A DNA stretch of 64,000 nucleotides, taken from assembly GCA_949987565.1 (NCBI GenBank), contig OX465110.1, positions 18,267,481 to 18,331,480 of the forward strand. The letters are read 5' to 3'. Positions 33,401 to 45,608 of this stretch are shown here, one piece after another. The position numbers and the translations under genes were made by a program. The notes beneath the pieces were generated by a model. The model did no database searches, was not told where the DNA came from, and was given only the letters and a program-made list of their open reading frames with translations. This DNA comes from Luidia sarsii. Lineage: Eukaryota; Echinodermata; Asteroidea; Paxillosida; Luidiidae. Within the stretch, counting starts at the first letter, position 1. The number at the start of each line of letters is the position of its first letter.

Positions 33401-36400
33401 GGAAATCCCAAAACCAATTTCTGACTTTTCTGAAAAAAAAGAAGCGATGTTGCAAACTGCTTACTGACTAAAATTACCAAAATGCAAATCTCAAAATTTA
33501 GTGGGCCCGACGTTTCGATCCTAGCAGGACCTTTCTGAAAGGCAGAAGGTTTAAAACAAAAAAAAATAGATGAGGGTTTTTTGGCCTTGCTCGACGTGAT
33601 AAACACTGAATGCTCAGTGCTTTGCCCCGACGCCTGATGCAACAAAAATCAGGCAGCTTGGGCGGGATTGGAACCCAAGACTCCCACCCGAGCTGCCTGA
33701 TTGCATGCCATTTTTTTTCCATGGACAAACCAAATTCATTCTCGAGTCAAAAATCTGTTCTCGCTTGCTATTCGGCCTTTTTTTGGAGAGGGGCAAGAGT
33801 GGTCTTAATGGCCTTCACTCCCGTTATAAAAAAAAGGAAATCTTAAAATTTAGTGGGCCTGACGTTTGGATCCTAGCAGGACCTTCCTAGCAGGACCTTT
33901 CTCAAAAAGGAAGGTTGCTTTGATGCGGTCGAACGGCAGCGGTTTCTGGGTGGCTTTTTTACGGTCGGACGCTCTCTCTTTGCCCTCGCAGGTTGGACCC
34001 CCGGGATCTGGACGTCATGCTGGCCGAGTGCACTCTTCTGAACACGAGGACGGAGCTGTACCTGCGCTTCCTCAAGAGGAGGATCATGGTAAGACGCGGC
34101 CGAGGTCATCCCCCAAGTGCCCAGCGGCATGAACACGGGGATCTGGTGTACAGAGTGATCGAGGTCCACTCTAGGAATCTAACTGAATGCACGCTGCTGC
34201 CACTTCGCACAGCGCCACTTTTCAATTGCCAAGACCTCCGCACAGTGGGTTTTTCATTCAGTGAAATCTCGATAAGTCAAACGCTGGTGACTCAAAACTC
34301 CTGTTAGGTCAAACTAGGATTCTATTCCCTTCAGTAGTAAAACAATGGTACAACTTCTCTTCACAAATCTCTACAAAACCGAAGACTCTTACTGGACCTG
34401 AACTATATTATTTTACAAGACCTGTGCCTTAGATAAGAAAATAAAAGCCAAATTTTGCAAGCAGTGAAAGGAGAAAATGCGAAAATGCTGTTTACTTGTA
34501 CTCTTGTACAGATGAAAGTCAAAGCTTATATTTGAGTGCTGTTTTGTTCATGGTGCACGGAAAAAAAACAGTCGGTCAAGTGCAGTCACACTGCACTAGA
34601 CCGACGCAGAAAACAGTAGATCACGGTCGAGTGGATATTTGGAGCTCTGCTGATGCCTCCGTGCTCTCTTGGTTCTCATTGACCCCCGGCAGAGTGACAT
34701 CGAGGTTCTGGCAGAGGACGCGGCGGCCAAGCAGGCCCGGCAGGCGGAGCTTGACCGCTTCCTGATGAACTGCCAGCTGAGCCGACACATGCAGGAGCTC
34801 ATCGGCAACTACATCATGATGGAGGAGTACTTCATGCACGAGACCGTCACCAAGGTGAGCGGACAGCAGCGGCAGCCAGGATGGGCTGTAGCGGCGGGCA
34901 GACTGAGACAAGTCTAAGTCTTGAACGGCCCTGCAGACTGAGACAAAACTAGTCTTCAATGGTCTGCAGACTGAGACAAGTCTAAGTCTTGAACGGCCCT
35001 GCAGACTGAGACAAGTCTAAGTCTTGAACGGCCCTGCAGACTGAGACAAGTCTAAGTCTTCAATGGTCTGCAGACTGAGACAAGTCTAGTCTTCAATGGT
35101 CTGCAGACTGAGACAAGTTTAAGTCTTGAACGGCCCTGCAGACTGAGACAAGTCTAAGTCTTGAACGGGCCTGCAGACTGAGACAAGTCTAAGTCTTGAA
35201 CGGGCCTGCAGACTGAGACAAGTCTAAGTCTTGAACGGCCCTGCAGACTGAGACAAGTCTTAGTCTTGAACGGGCCCTGCAGACTGAGACTGGCCAAGAC
35301 AAGTCTAGTCTTCAATGGTCTGCAGGCCAAGACTAGTCTAGTCTTCAATGGTCTGCAGACTGAGACAAGTCTAGTCTTCAGCGATCTGCTGGCCAAGACA
35401 AGTCTACTGTTTAACGGTCTGCAGACTGAGACAAGTCTAGTCTTCAGCGGTCTGCTGGCCAAGACAAGTCTAGTCTTCAATGGTCTGCAGACTGAGACAA
35501 GTCTAGTCTTCAGTGGTCTGTAGACTGAGACAGGTCTAGTCTTCAGCGGTCTGCTGGCCAAGACAAGTCTACTGTTTAACGGTCTGCAGACTGAGACAAG
35601 TCTAGTCTTCAGCGGTCTGCTGGCCAAGACAAGTCTAGTCTTGAATGGTCTGCAGACTGAGACAAGTCTAGTCTTCAGTGGTCTGTAGACTGAGACAAGT
35701 CTAGTCTTCAGTGGTCTGTAGACTGAGACAGGTCTAGTCTTCAGCGGTCTGCTGGCCAAGACAAGTCTACTTTAACGGTCTGCAGACTGAGACAAGTCTA
35801 GTCTTCAATGGTCTGCAGGCCAAGACAAGTCTAGTCAGTAATGGTCATCAGACTGAGACAAGTCTAATCAGTAATGGTCATCAGACTGAGACAAGTCTAG
35901 TTTATAATTGTGGGCCGATGAATGTAGTCTCTCATGGTCAGTGGACTGAGACAAGTCTGTTCTTCAATGGTTAGCAGTCTAAGACAAGACAGCGGCTTCA
36001 GCCAAGTCCAATAGACGCATATGTTATTGCCAGTCGTAGCCAATGATTTCACACACTGCCGTAGACTCTTCAGTTCAATGGAGATCTCTCTTTCTTTGTT
36101 TCTTCTTTTACGTCGGCTGCTGCTGCTGCTGCTGTAGGCCGTGAGTCTGGACAGTGTAGAGTCTGGCTCACACACGTCCAGCATGGTGGACGACATCTTC
36201 TTCATCGTCAAAAAGTGCACGAGGTACGTAACCCTTTGGAGCTGTGTGTGTTCTGCCCCATCGTCAGGAGACGCCTATACTTCGATTTCTCTTTGCTTTT
36301 TTTTTTTTTTTTAAGTTAGAGGGCCTGACGTTTCGATCCTAGCAGGACCATTTTTTTGTTTAGCGAGTTTTGAAAATCAGACAACTAACGGAAAAACTGA

Positions 36401-39400
36401 CTGGCAACTTTTAAACAGCTTTAAAAAATGGCAAAGAAAACTTTGACTGGACCGGGATTTGAACCCGAGACCTCTGGTTTTGCATAGCAGTGTGCTCTTA
36501 CCATCTGAGCTAGTATCCAGCCCTTAGATGGTGGCCTTCCCAAACAGTCAATAAGTCTTTGCCGGGGGTTAAGGGGGAACAAGCCAGAATACTAAGTGCC
36601 ATATATCTGCGGGGATCACGCCCCTGCTTTCATTCAGATGAAAGCTTCAGAGTTTTGAGAATGGTCAATTTTTATCAAACATTTAGTGTGGCAGTCATGG
36701 GTACTGGGAAGTGACCCAGTGCGTAGTGGCTATTAACGTACCTGTGCTCTCGTGTCCCTGGGGTTTTCTGGATTGGCGACGTCAGGCGGGCCATCTCCAG
36801 CGGCAGTGCGGACTGCGCCTGCGCCATGGTCAACCACACCAGCTCGCTGCTGGAGGGCGCCTACAGGGACGTGCTGTACGGCAAGCTGAGGGCCGGCTTC
36901 CCCTCGGGCTCCTTCGACGTCAGCCAGGCCTACAGCATGCTGCAGCAGGGCCGCTTTGCCACCTCCACCTCCGACACCGACGCCGCCAAGCTGGAGTTCC
37001 TGGTGAGCAGGGAGGGAAGGGCGGAGGGGTTGGGAGGGAGAGGGTCGAAAGCCAGGGGGGTGCCTCGTTCAATTTAGGGAGGGGGGGGGCTAGGGGTTAA
37101 GAGGGGAGGCTAGGGGTTTAACCACTTCGCGCCGGGACCTCCGAATCCGGAGGTCAATTGGATTGCCTTTGCAACGGGGCCCTCCGAATCCGGGCACCAC
37201 TATTGTCCACATTCTAAACAAAGACTCTTTTCAGCTTAGAACAAAGCAATATGAATCAGTACAAAGACCCTTTTTGACACAAGTTGCCACATGAATTGCA
37301 AGATTAGCAGCAGTAATTGTGCAATTGTGGGACTTTTACTGTGGAGGATCGAGGGATACCGCGCTGCAGCTGAAAGCACGCGGGGGACATTGTCTTTGCA
37401 TGCCACACAGCCCAACGGTCGTCGGTCTGGCATTGGAATTCCCCCCACATTCTTTACCGTAATCTGTACGCTCGTTCGTGGCCGACCAACTCGAAGATTT
37501 GACTGCCTGGAGTGGAGGCTGGAGTCTGCGGTCAGGGATTGTCAGCAGCGTACACGCACCCACACACACACGTCCGTTACGGTCCATTGACGACGCACAA
37601 AGGGCCCTTTTTCGAACGGATAATCTCTTGACAAAGGCCACAACGACGTCCGAATTGTGCCAGGTTTTACTCTCTTGTACCCATAGTATACCCTTATCGA
37701 TTTATTTCACAGAAATATATTGTTCCGATTGTTTTAGCAAGATTTTAAAATGATGCATTGTTCAAAAACCCCCGTATGGCGGTCATCGGCGCTGAAAAAC
37801 CCCCCGGCGCGAAGTGGTTAAGAGGGGAGGCTAGGGGTTTAAGAGGGGAGGCTAGGGGTTTATGAGGGGGAGGCTAGGGGTTTAAGAGGGGAGGCTGGGG
37901 GTTTATGAGGAGAGGCTAGGTGTTTAGAGGGGTGGCTAGGGGTTTAAGAGGGTAGGCTAGGGGTTTAGAAGGGGTGGCTAGGGGTTTAAGAGGGGAGGCT
38001 AGGGGTTTAAGAGGAGAGGCTAGGGGTTTATGAGGGGAGGCTAGGGGTTTAAGAGGGGAGGCTAGGGGTTTATGAGGGGAGGCTGGGGGTTTAGAGGGGA
38101 GGCTAGGGGTTTAGAGGGGTGGCTAGGGGTTTAAGAGGGGTGGCTAGGGGTTAAGAGGGGAAGCTAGGGGTTTAAGAGGGGAGGCTAGGGGTTTATGAGG
38201 GGGAGGCTAGGGGTTTAGAGGGGTGGCTAGGGGTTTAAGAGGGAAGGCTAGGGGCTTAAGAGGGGAGGCTAGGGGTTTAAGAGGGGAGGCTAGGTGTTTA
38301 GAGGGGTGGCTAGGGGTTTAAGAGGGGAGGCTAGGTGTTTAGAGGGGTGGCTAGGGGCTTAAGAGGGGAGGCTAGGTGTTTAGAGGGGAGGCTAGGGGTT
38401 TAAGAGGGGAGGCTAGGTGTTTAGAGGGGTGGCTAGGGGCTTAAGAGGGGAGGCTAGGTGTTTAGAGGGGTGGCTAGGGGCTTAAGAGGGGAGGCTAGGT
38501 GTTTAGAGGGGAGGCTAGGGGTTTAAGAGGGGAGGCTAGGTGTTTAGAGGGGTGGCTAGGGGTTTAAGAGGGGAGGCTAGGTGTTTAGAGGGGTGGCTAG
38601 GGGTTTAAGAGGGGAGGCTAGGGGTTTAAGAGGGGTGGCTAGGGGTTTAAGAGGAGAGGCTAGGGGTTTAAGAGGGGAGGCTAGGGGTTAAGAGTGGAGG
38701 CTAGGGGTTTAAGAGGAGAGGCTAGGGGTTTAAGAGGGGAGGCTGGGGGTTTATGAGGGGAGGCTAGGGGTTTAAGAGGGGAAGCTAGGGGTTTATGAGG
38801 GGAAGCTAGGGGTTTAAGAGGGGAGGCTAGGGGTTTATGAGGGGAGGCTAGGGGTTTAAGAGGGGAGGCTAGGGGTTTATGAGGGGAGGCTAGGGGTTAA
38901 GAGGGGAAGCTAGGGGTTTAAGAGGGGAGGCTAGGGGTTTAAGAGGGGAGGCTAGGGGTTTAAGAGGGGAGGCTAGGGGTTGTAGAGGGGAGGCTAGGGG
39001 TTTTAGAGGGGAGGCTAGGGGTTTAAGAGGGGTGGCTAGGGGTTTAAGAGGGGAGGCTAGGGGTTTCAGAGGGGAGGCTAGGGGTTTCAGAGGGGAGGCT
39101 AGGGGTTTCAGAGGGGAGGCTAGGGGTCTAGAGGGGTGGCTAGGGGTTTCAGAGGGGAGGCTAGGGGTCTAGAGGGGTGGCTAGGGGTTTCAGAGGGGAG
39201 GCTAGGGGTCTAGAGGGGTGGCTAGGGGTTTCAGAGGGGAGGCTAGGGGTCTAGAGGGGTGGCTAGGGGTTTCAGAGGGGAGGCTAGGGGTCTAGAGGGG
39301 TGGCTAGGGGTTTCAGAGGGGAGGCTAGGTGTTTAGAGGGGTGGCTAGGGGTTTATGAGGGGGAGGCTAGGGGTTTCAGAGGGGTGGCTAGGGGTTTATG

Positions 39401-42400
39401 AGGGGGAGGCCTTGTAGTTTGGCATCAGGTATAAAGCCTTGTATGAAGCCTTCTATTCTGAACTTTCCTTTTAGTAAAAAAAAAACCCACAGCCACAGCA
39501 TATATGAAGCCTTGTATGAAACCTATTTTGAGCCTTCCCTTCAGTAAAAAAAAAAAGCAACAAAATGATAGGATGTAAGGGGGAAAAAAAACAGCTCTAA
39601 GCCGGAGCCTCTGTGTCTATGTGAGGGGCTATGCTTCTAAAGGACGTTCCTCAGGCACTTACATGTACATATTTAATCTTTTTTTGCAGACGACGCTGAA
39701 CAACATTGAGGTCAGCGTGGAGTACACGCAGTCCCTGAGGAAGTCCCTCTCCGACGAGTGCTCCTCCCGCAGTCAGCACGTGACGGAGAAGGAGAGGGAG
39801 AAGCTGGACAGCTGCCTGGCGGACCTCGGCAACATCACCCACAAGTTCAAGGACGTGCTGGAGGTAAGAACACAGTGTCGCAGCAGTGGAGTTTATTTTG
39901 TTAAAGAGTCCTATTTAGTGAAGAGGGCCTCACATTTCGATCCTTAGCAGAGCCTTTCTCAGAGGCAAAGTGACAGGGACACACACAGACAGTCAGGGGA
40001 AGGAAAGCCCTGACACACGTGACAGAGGAGGGGCAAAAGGGATGGGAGTGGGATGCAGACGTACACCAAGTAAACCAGTATTATACACCTTCACCCCACC
40101 TACATGAGACCTTCAGTACAGGAGTCTCACCACCTTCACTACACGATGCCACCATTACACCAGTGTAACACCTTCGCTGCACTTGCCCGGCACCTGAATT
40201 ACACCGGTGCAACACCCCCGTAACGCTTCTGCCACACTTTTGCCGACAGTACGGCCTGAGTCAGCTGAGTGCCAGCGCCATCAAGCCGCGCCTCAAGCCC
40301 TGGGTGGAGAACTTCCTGTCCACCAGCCACAACATCTCCGACGAGGAGTTCTCCAACTACGAGGCCAACGACCCCTTCATCCAGACCTTCATCACGAACC
40401 TGGAGCAGCTCCTGAACGAGTTCAAGGTGAGACGCCGCGTTCCACTTCAAGCCTCGCGCTTAAGGTTTTTGTTTACTAGCCTACTGGGCTAGTAAATTGA
40501 ATTTTTTTACTAGCCCGTAGCAAGTTTTACTAGCCCTGTCAAATTAATTTTGAATTTAAAAGAAGGTTATCAGGTCAAGTAAAACGAATTATTAGTTTCT
40601 ACTTTCTCATCCCCGCCTGCATAATGTTTTGCTGCCACACCGCTGCCTACTTTTTACTAGTCTGCCCGGCTAGCAAAGTGGGTCATTTTACTAGCCCGCG
40701 GCTGTTTTTACTAGACAATGACCGCCAGGCTAGTGCTAAGGTCGAGCCTTGCACTTAATAACAAAACATTGATCTCACTTCGCAGAGCCAAGAAATTGCC
40801 GGAGCGATACTGGGCTTCAATTCAATGAGGGTTTGCCCTGCTCGACGTAATAAGCACTGAATCCTAGCGCTGCGCATTCAGTGCTTATTACTTTGAGCAG
40901 GGCAAACCCTCATCGAATTATATTCTCCTTGACGCAAACATCATGTTATATGTATGATGCATCGTGGTACCCGCCGCTATACTCGTCGAACCTGCCACAT
41001 AACCTCAACCAGCTCGGTGGTCAAGTGGTTAAGATGTCTGCACTAGAAAGCAGGAGTCACGGGTTCATATCCCGCCCAGAGCTGCCTGAAATTATTTCAT
41101 CAGACATTGTGCAAACACTGGGCATTCAGTGCTTATTACGTTTATTTTTACGCTTATTTTTCTGGCCAATGTAGGATTTGCTAACGCCTGCCAATTACGA
41201 TGCCCTGATCGGATTGCTGACGACGGAAGTCACAACTCAGTTGGAGAAAGCTGTACTCAAATCAGTCTTCAACAGGGTGAGTGCCAGGAAGAGGGGGATG
41301 TTACATATTCATAAGACTGTACAGTTAGAGTGGTGTATAGCTATTACATATTCATGGGATTGTACCCCGGAAGGAGCATCTATGGCTGTTGCATATTCAT
41401 GAGATGGTACCACGGAAGGAGCGTCTACGGCTGTTACATATTCATGAGATTGTACCATGGAAGGAGTGTCTAAGGCTGTTACATATTAATGAGATTGTAC
41501 CACGGAAGGAGTGTCTATGGCAGTTACATATTCATGAGATTGTACCACGGAAGGAGTGTCTATGGCTGTTACATATTCATGAGATTGTTACAATAGAAGG
41601 AGCGTCTACGGCTGTTACATATTCATGAGATTGTACCATGGAAGGAGCATCTATGGCTGTTGCATATTCATGAGATGGTACCACGGAAGGAGTGTCTATG
41701 GCTGTTACATATTCATGAGATTGTACCACGGAAGGAGTGTCTATGGCTGTTACATATTCATGAGATTGTTACAATGGAAGGAGCATCTACAGCTATTACA
41801 TATTCATGAGATTGTACCATTGAAGGAGCGTATACGGCTGTTACATATTCATGGGATTGTACCCCGGAAGGAGCGTCTATGGCTGTTACATATTCATGAG
41901 ATTGTACCATGGAAGGAGTTTCTACGGCTGTTACATATTCATGAGATTGTACAATGGAAGGAGTTTCTACGGCTGTTACATATTCATAAGATTGTACCAT
42001 GGAAGGAGTTTCTACGGCTGTTACATATTCATGAGATTGTACAATGGAAGGTGTGTCTACGGCTGTTACATATTCATGAGATTGTACCTTTGAAGGAGTG
42101 TCTACGGCTGTTACATATTCATGAGATAGCACCCTACCATTGGCTGCTGTTAATTCTATGCATTGTCATGAATGGGGAGATTGGCAGAACCTCAGATCAA
42201 ACCTGACATCGATTGTACTGGGGAATGCTCAAATGACAGACAGCAGCTTGAGTTAGGTGTGTGACATTCACACGGCGCCCTCGCTTGACCAAACATCACC
42301 ATCAGGACTCCCTTTTCTTTTGCCCCCTCGTCTGACAGCTGGGTGGTCTGCTGTATGACAAGGAGCTGCGGTCACTGGTCGGCTACTTGACCTCGGTCAC

Positions 42401-43512
42401 TCAGTGGACCATTCGGGACAAGTTTGCCCGTCTCACCCAGATGGCCACCATCTTGAACCTGGAACGAGTGAGTATGAACGGGTCAGAGTTCATGGGAGTC
42501 AAACACAGAAAAGGAAAACTTAGTTGGAATTATTTTCGGGTAAACAATGTTACTTTTTTAGGGATTTGTATCCGAGACTTCTGGCTTTGTGTCAATGCTC
42601 CTGCCACCTGATCCCATAGATTATTATTTTTTCATATATATATTTTTTTATTTTTTTTGGAGGGGGTTGGGAAGGTCTTTGCAAATGGGTTTACATCAAG
42701 TCAGCAGTGCGGTGCCAATCACTGCAGAAGAAGTCGACCCTCATTTAGTTGCCTTCTATGGATTTGCTTGGGACAAATTCGCCATCAGGACACACACTGT
42801 ATGCCGCAATTTACCACAGTGCTCACATACCACAGGACACCACAAAAACCCTGCTGTGGAATGTCCTGGTGCATGGCCCTTATCCTCCCTCAGAAAAAAA
42901 ACGTGTGGTTAATTGTGGTTTCAATGCCGGTTAGGGTGAAGTTAATTCATCTCGCTCCCCCCTCCCACTCTCTCTCTCTCTCTCTCTCTGAAGGTCTCAG
43001 AAATCTTGGACTACTGGGGATCCAACTCAGGACCTTTGACCTGGAGGCTGACCCCAGCAGAGGTCAGGCAAGTCCTGTCACTAAGGTATGCACATTTCCC
43101 CCCCCCCCAATTGTTAAACAAAAATTGTTTAAAAATTCCATTCAATTAATAAGAAAAGACTTCCTCACCACAGCTGCTATTTGGGGCTCCTTGTCAACTG
43201 TCCATGACTTCTTAATTTGTTCCTGCCATCCTCGATGCATCTTCAATGCAGAGTGACCATTTCACTCCGGCTGTGTCCAAATTATTGGCCTACGGCTCCA
43301 AATTACATGCGTGTCAATGAAAGCCGCTAGCTTAGTGGCTGCTGCAAATCCCATAGACTTTGTGCGTCTTTTTCCAGCCGTAGCCAGAGACTTCAGACAC
43401 GAACCTTCAACTGCTGATCCATTTTGTTAATTTTTTTTTTCCCTCTCGTTCTGTGTCTCTCGGAATTAGGATCGATTTCCGGACGGAGGACATCAAGAGG
43501 TTAAAACTCTGA
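27472..43512 (+). CDS. COG4: Conserved oligomeric Golgi complex subunit 4, complete
   Basis: Lobe A subunit of the COG tether on the cytosolic face of the Golgi; it works in retrograde vesicle traffic and in human binds syntaxin-5 and SLY1. Exons: 27472-27573, 28778-28860, 29541-29655, 29959-30009, 30484-30610, 31069-31262, 31778-31934, 33211-33373, 33992-34088, 34693-34854, 36138-36223, 36786-37002, 39690-39863, 40250-40426, 41175-41276, 42339-42467, 42994-43085, 43470-43512. All are GT-AG with matching phases; 2271 nt gives 756 residues plus TGA (human 785; the N terminus is shorter here). Landmarks: [63 protein letters not shown]. The Arg and Glu equivalent to human R729 and E764, a salt bridge hit in a glycosylation disorder, are kept as R700 and E735. 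The start AAAATGGCC is a strong context. Confidence 0.97.
27940..28656. mobile_element. 717-bp TIR element with CGCAGTGGC ends
   Basis: Inverted ends of about 80 bp (CGCAGTGGCTATTGTTACGG ... with GAGGACA inside). No transposase is visible. The outer ends match the smaller element at 61761-61943, whose 9-bp target duplication suggests a Mutator-like family; here flanking duplication is not clear. Another loose CGCAGTGGC end lies near 27698. Located in COG4 intron 1. Confidence 0.65.
30255..30480 (+). repeat. Pyrimidine-rich microsatellite tract before COG4 exon 5
   Basis: Long TCTC/CTCTGTCTC tract followed by (GATCTT)n, running up to the acceptor of exon 5 at 30483. It may act as an extended polypyrimidine tract. 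Confidence 0.8.
32305..32525 (-). repeat. Two partial tRNA-derived SINE copies (family A)
   Basis: Two separate matches to the B-box side (AAAACTTTGACTGGACCGG... and AAAACTTTGAATGGACCGGG, then TTTGAAC), separated by AT-rich sequence that recurs at 43905-43975 before another family A copy. Confidence 0.6.
32522..33110. mobile_element. Foldback family element with expanded terminal 29-bp array
   Basis: Contains ACGTTGAGTTACCGGCTCTT and GGTGTCACCACAAACCTTCC, then a second arm at 32696, then about 12 direct copies of AAACCTTCCACTTAGTACTT plus CCACCATGC (unit about 29 bp) from 32745 to 33105. The unit is the element's own terminus repeated. Located in COG4 intron 7. Confidence 0.75.
34900..35960. 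repeat. 33-35-bp minisatellite in COG4 intron 10
   Basis: About 30 units based on CAGACTGAGACAAGTCTAGT plus CTTCAATGGTCTG, with two main variants. The long open frames in it are by-products of the period. Confidence 0.9.
36424..36665 (-). repeat. tRNA-derived SINE (family A), near complete
   Basis: Best-preserved family A copy: on the minus strand it has A-box AGCTCAGATGGTAAGAGC and B-box GGGTTCAAATCCCGG, then a body including CTTTCATTCAGATG-complement. Located in COG4 intron 11. Confidence 0.7.
37071..39410 (+). repeat. G-rich 21-bp minisatellite in COG4 intron 12
   Basis: About 75-80 units near GAGGGGAGGCTAGGGGTTTA at 37822-39410, with a short beginning at 37071-37121 cut off by an insertion. 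The coding (RNA) strand is the G-rich one, with regular GGGG and GGG runs. It starts 70 bp after the donor of exon 12. Confidence 0.92.
37122..37817. mobile_element. Non-autonomous piggyBac-like element, 696 bp
   Basis: Perfect 15-bp terminal inverted repeats CCACTTCGCGCCGGG / CCCGGCGCGAAGTGG, flanked on both sides by TTAA (37118-37121 and 37818-37821), the signature of piggyBac insertion. The interior has a GGGACCTCCGAATCCGGAGG hairpin near the left end and no transposase frame. It splits the minisatellite at 37071-39410, so it is younger than the array's start. Confidence 0.8.
40458..40755. repeat. 'TACTAGCCC' repeat element, copy 2
   Basis: Same-orientation copy of 16558-16860, in COG4 intron 14, starting just after the donor of exon 14. 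The high similarity suggests recent spread. Confidence 0.75.
40815..41130 (+). repeat. tRNA-derived SINE (family B) with inverted head
   Basis: Carries AGCTCGGTGGTCAAGTGGTT, CTGCACTAGAAAGCAGGAGT and CACGGGTTCATATCCC. It is preceded by two facing copies of TTTGCCCTGCTCGACGTAAT and its complement. Located in COG4 intron 14. Confidence 0.65.
41300..42130 (+). repeat. 45-bp minisatellite in COG4 intron 15
   Basis: About 18 units based on GCTGTTACATATTCATGAGA plus TTGTACCATGGAAGGAGTGTCTACG. The unit length is a multiple of three, so several false long open frames result. Confidence 0.9.
42339..42467 (+). CDS. COG4: COG4 exon 16, start of the conserved C-terminal helical domain
   Basis: Residues 670-712, the most conserved stretch of the protein ([20 protein letters not shown]). 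It includes R700. Together with exons 17-18 it forms the end of the helical bundle known from the human C-terminal crystal structure. Confidence 0.95.
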
Positions 43513-43974
43513 GGACCTGGAAGGGATGGGGAGAAATTGAGATAGTCAGCTCTCGTCAGAGCAATCTGTGTCAAATTGATAGAAATCCGCCGAATTTGGA
43601 AGACCAAATGATGTCGAATGATGATTTCACTTTGGGAACTCAGTTGGGGGACTGCGTAGCTTAGTGACCAAGGCTTGTTCACTTCCGGGCCTTGGTGCGG
43701 GGCTTGGGCTCAGTCACTCTTTGAGTGGGAAGATAGCGGCTGTGGCTTTGCCGTTCATGTAGAAGGCCCGTGTCTTCTGCACAGGCACCGAGTATCGACT
43801 GGGTAAGCTACAGTCACAGCCTTCCTTGTTCCTAGTACCCATTTTGCTGGGTAGGTACTAGGAATCCATCTATTTTACAAAGAATTTGGATGGGTGGGAT
43901 TTTAAACAAAAGTTTAAACCAACTGATTTGGGAGCATATTTTTTTCACTTTTTTTTTTCAATTTTAAATTGAAA

Positions 43975-44230
43975 AAGTGGCAAAGAAAACTTTGACTGGA
44001 CTGAGACTTGAACCCAAGACCTCTGGATTAACGTACCAGTGCTCTTCCATCTGAGCTTTCCAGCCCTTAGATGGTGCTCTTCCATCTGAGCTATCCAGCC
44101 CTTAGATGGTGGCCTTCCCAAATAGTCAAGCAGTCTTTGCCGGGATGGGGGCACCAGTCAGAAGCAATTCAACCATTAACTGCCGTATATCTCCAGGGAT
44201 CACACTCCCCGCTTTCATTCAGATGCAGAC
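43975..44230 (-). repeat. tRNA-derived SINE (family A)
   Basis: Close relative of 36424-36665 with a short internal duplication of the GCTCTTCCATCTGAGC block (44040-44105). Confidence 0.7.
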
Positions 44231-44547
44231 AACAAATTTTTTTGTGAACCTGGCTACGGCAGCTCGGGGATCACAAAAGTGAATGCAGCTTTTTCAATTC
44301 AAGTCAAACAGACCAATTCTGAGTGTTATAAAAAGAGTGTTGCAAACTGCTTACTGACTGAAATGACCAGAAATGAACACAAATCTCATGAATTAAGAGG
44401 GCCTGATGTTTTCATCCCAGCAGAGAAAGGTCCTGCTAGGATGGAATCGTCAAACCCTATGTATGCTATGTATGTTATTCAATTCTATTCACATCGATCA
44501 CCGAAATAGAATTCAGTGCCGTAATATGACTTTTTTTTTAGAGTCGG

Positions 44548-44669
44548 GGCCGTGTCTGAAACGGGCGTCTAGAGCTAGGTCTAGGTCTTCCCCCCTATTG
44601 GAAAATACACGGAGATGCGAAGACGATAGCCCTAGCCGTAGCTCTGGAAGCCCGTTCCCGGACACAGCC
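44548..44669. mobile_element. MITE with GGCCGTGTCC termini, copy 3
   Basis: Same ends (GGCCGTGTCTGAAACGGG ... GGACACAGCC) but the core is inverted relative to the two copies in SF3B3. Located between COG4 and ANO10. Confidence 0.6.
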
Positions 44670-45195
44670 TCAGTGACACCGACAAAAGGTCACACTCGTT
44701 CCACTATTCTGGGAAATAAAGCAAGCCACCATTCCCCAGCCCCACCCGTTTCTCACGGCATCCACCTCGGTATTCGCAGACGGCGGTGAAGTTGAGATAG
44801 ATTGTAGCCCAACAGCGTGCTGGCACTTCAGAGTTGTAGGCCTGTACTAAGTGCAGCAAGGCTGGCCCTTTTAGACACCAACTGCCAAGACACTGCCAAG
44901 TGCCTTTGCTGTCTTGGAACAATCAAGTGCAACGATATTTGTATTCCACCTATTAAAATAGGAATCACAATGTGTATTTAATGTAACAGGGGAGGTTTTT
45001 CTGTTTTTTTTTTTTATGGGATTCTTAGCTCTAATCATGCAGTGGAGAAAGGTCTATGACAGACTTGGTACATTCCCAACAGAAAACTGTATTAATGCCC
45101 TTTCAGTTTGCGTTTTAGTTTTCTTGGTGTCTGGTGTCGTCTTTCACACAGTCGTCTTGACTAAACAAACCGAAAAAATGAAAGGCTTTCAAATA

Positions 45196-45608
45196 CACCG
45201 CTCCAGTAGGCCACGCCCACCATAGCAACGGGCAAGGAACTGCGCACATGCACACAATGCCGTGCGCGTCCACTGCACGCCCGCAAACACCGGGCGCACT
45301 TCTCTCCGTTGGACTTTTTGGTTTTGGAAAAGGCCCAAAATGTAAATTTCCTCTCTTGCCAGGGTATCGAGAGTCAGAATTACAATGAAAATATAAACAC
45401 TGCTTGACCATGGTTAAGGATAAAACTCAGGTTTGCCAAGGAATTGCCTGGTACATACGAAACAAAAGTAAACAGAAAAGAAACGTTTGTAGTTAAGAAT
45501 ACAAAATTTAAAACGTCATGTTAGACAAAATGGCGGCAATTTGTCGGACCTTAAATCATGCGCTGTGATTGGTCAATTTGTCAAGGGGCATGGCCTACTG
45601 GATCAGTG
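45196..45608. mobile_element. 413-bp TIR element with TA flanks
   Basis: Ends CACCGCTCCAGTAGGCCACG and the complement of CACTGATCCAGTAGGCCATG face each other, with TA on both sides (45194-45195, 45609-45610). This fits a non-autonomous mariner-type element. No transposase frame. Confidence 0.65.

Noticed and set aside
35154..35759. 201-codon repetitive open frame on minus
   Set aside because: Translation of the 33-bp minisatellite in COG4 intron 10; no start context, splice sites or family.
41625..42206. 193-codon open frame on plus
   Set aside because: It is the 45-bp minisatellite read in a period-compatible frame ([14 protein letters not shown] repeats) inside COG4 intron 15.
44704..44922. 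Minus frame with a Cys/Gly-rich motif
   Set aside because: Short, no splice sites or start support, and lies in repeat-rich intergenic DNA.
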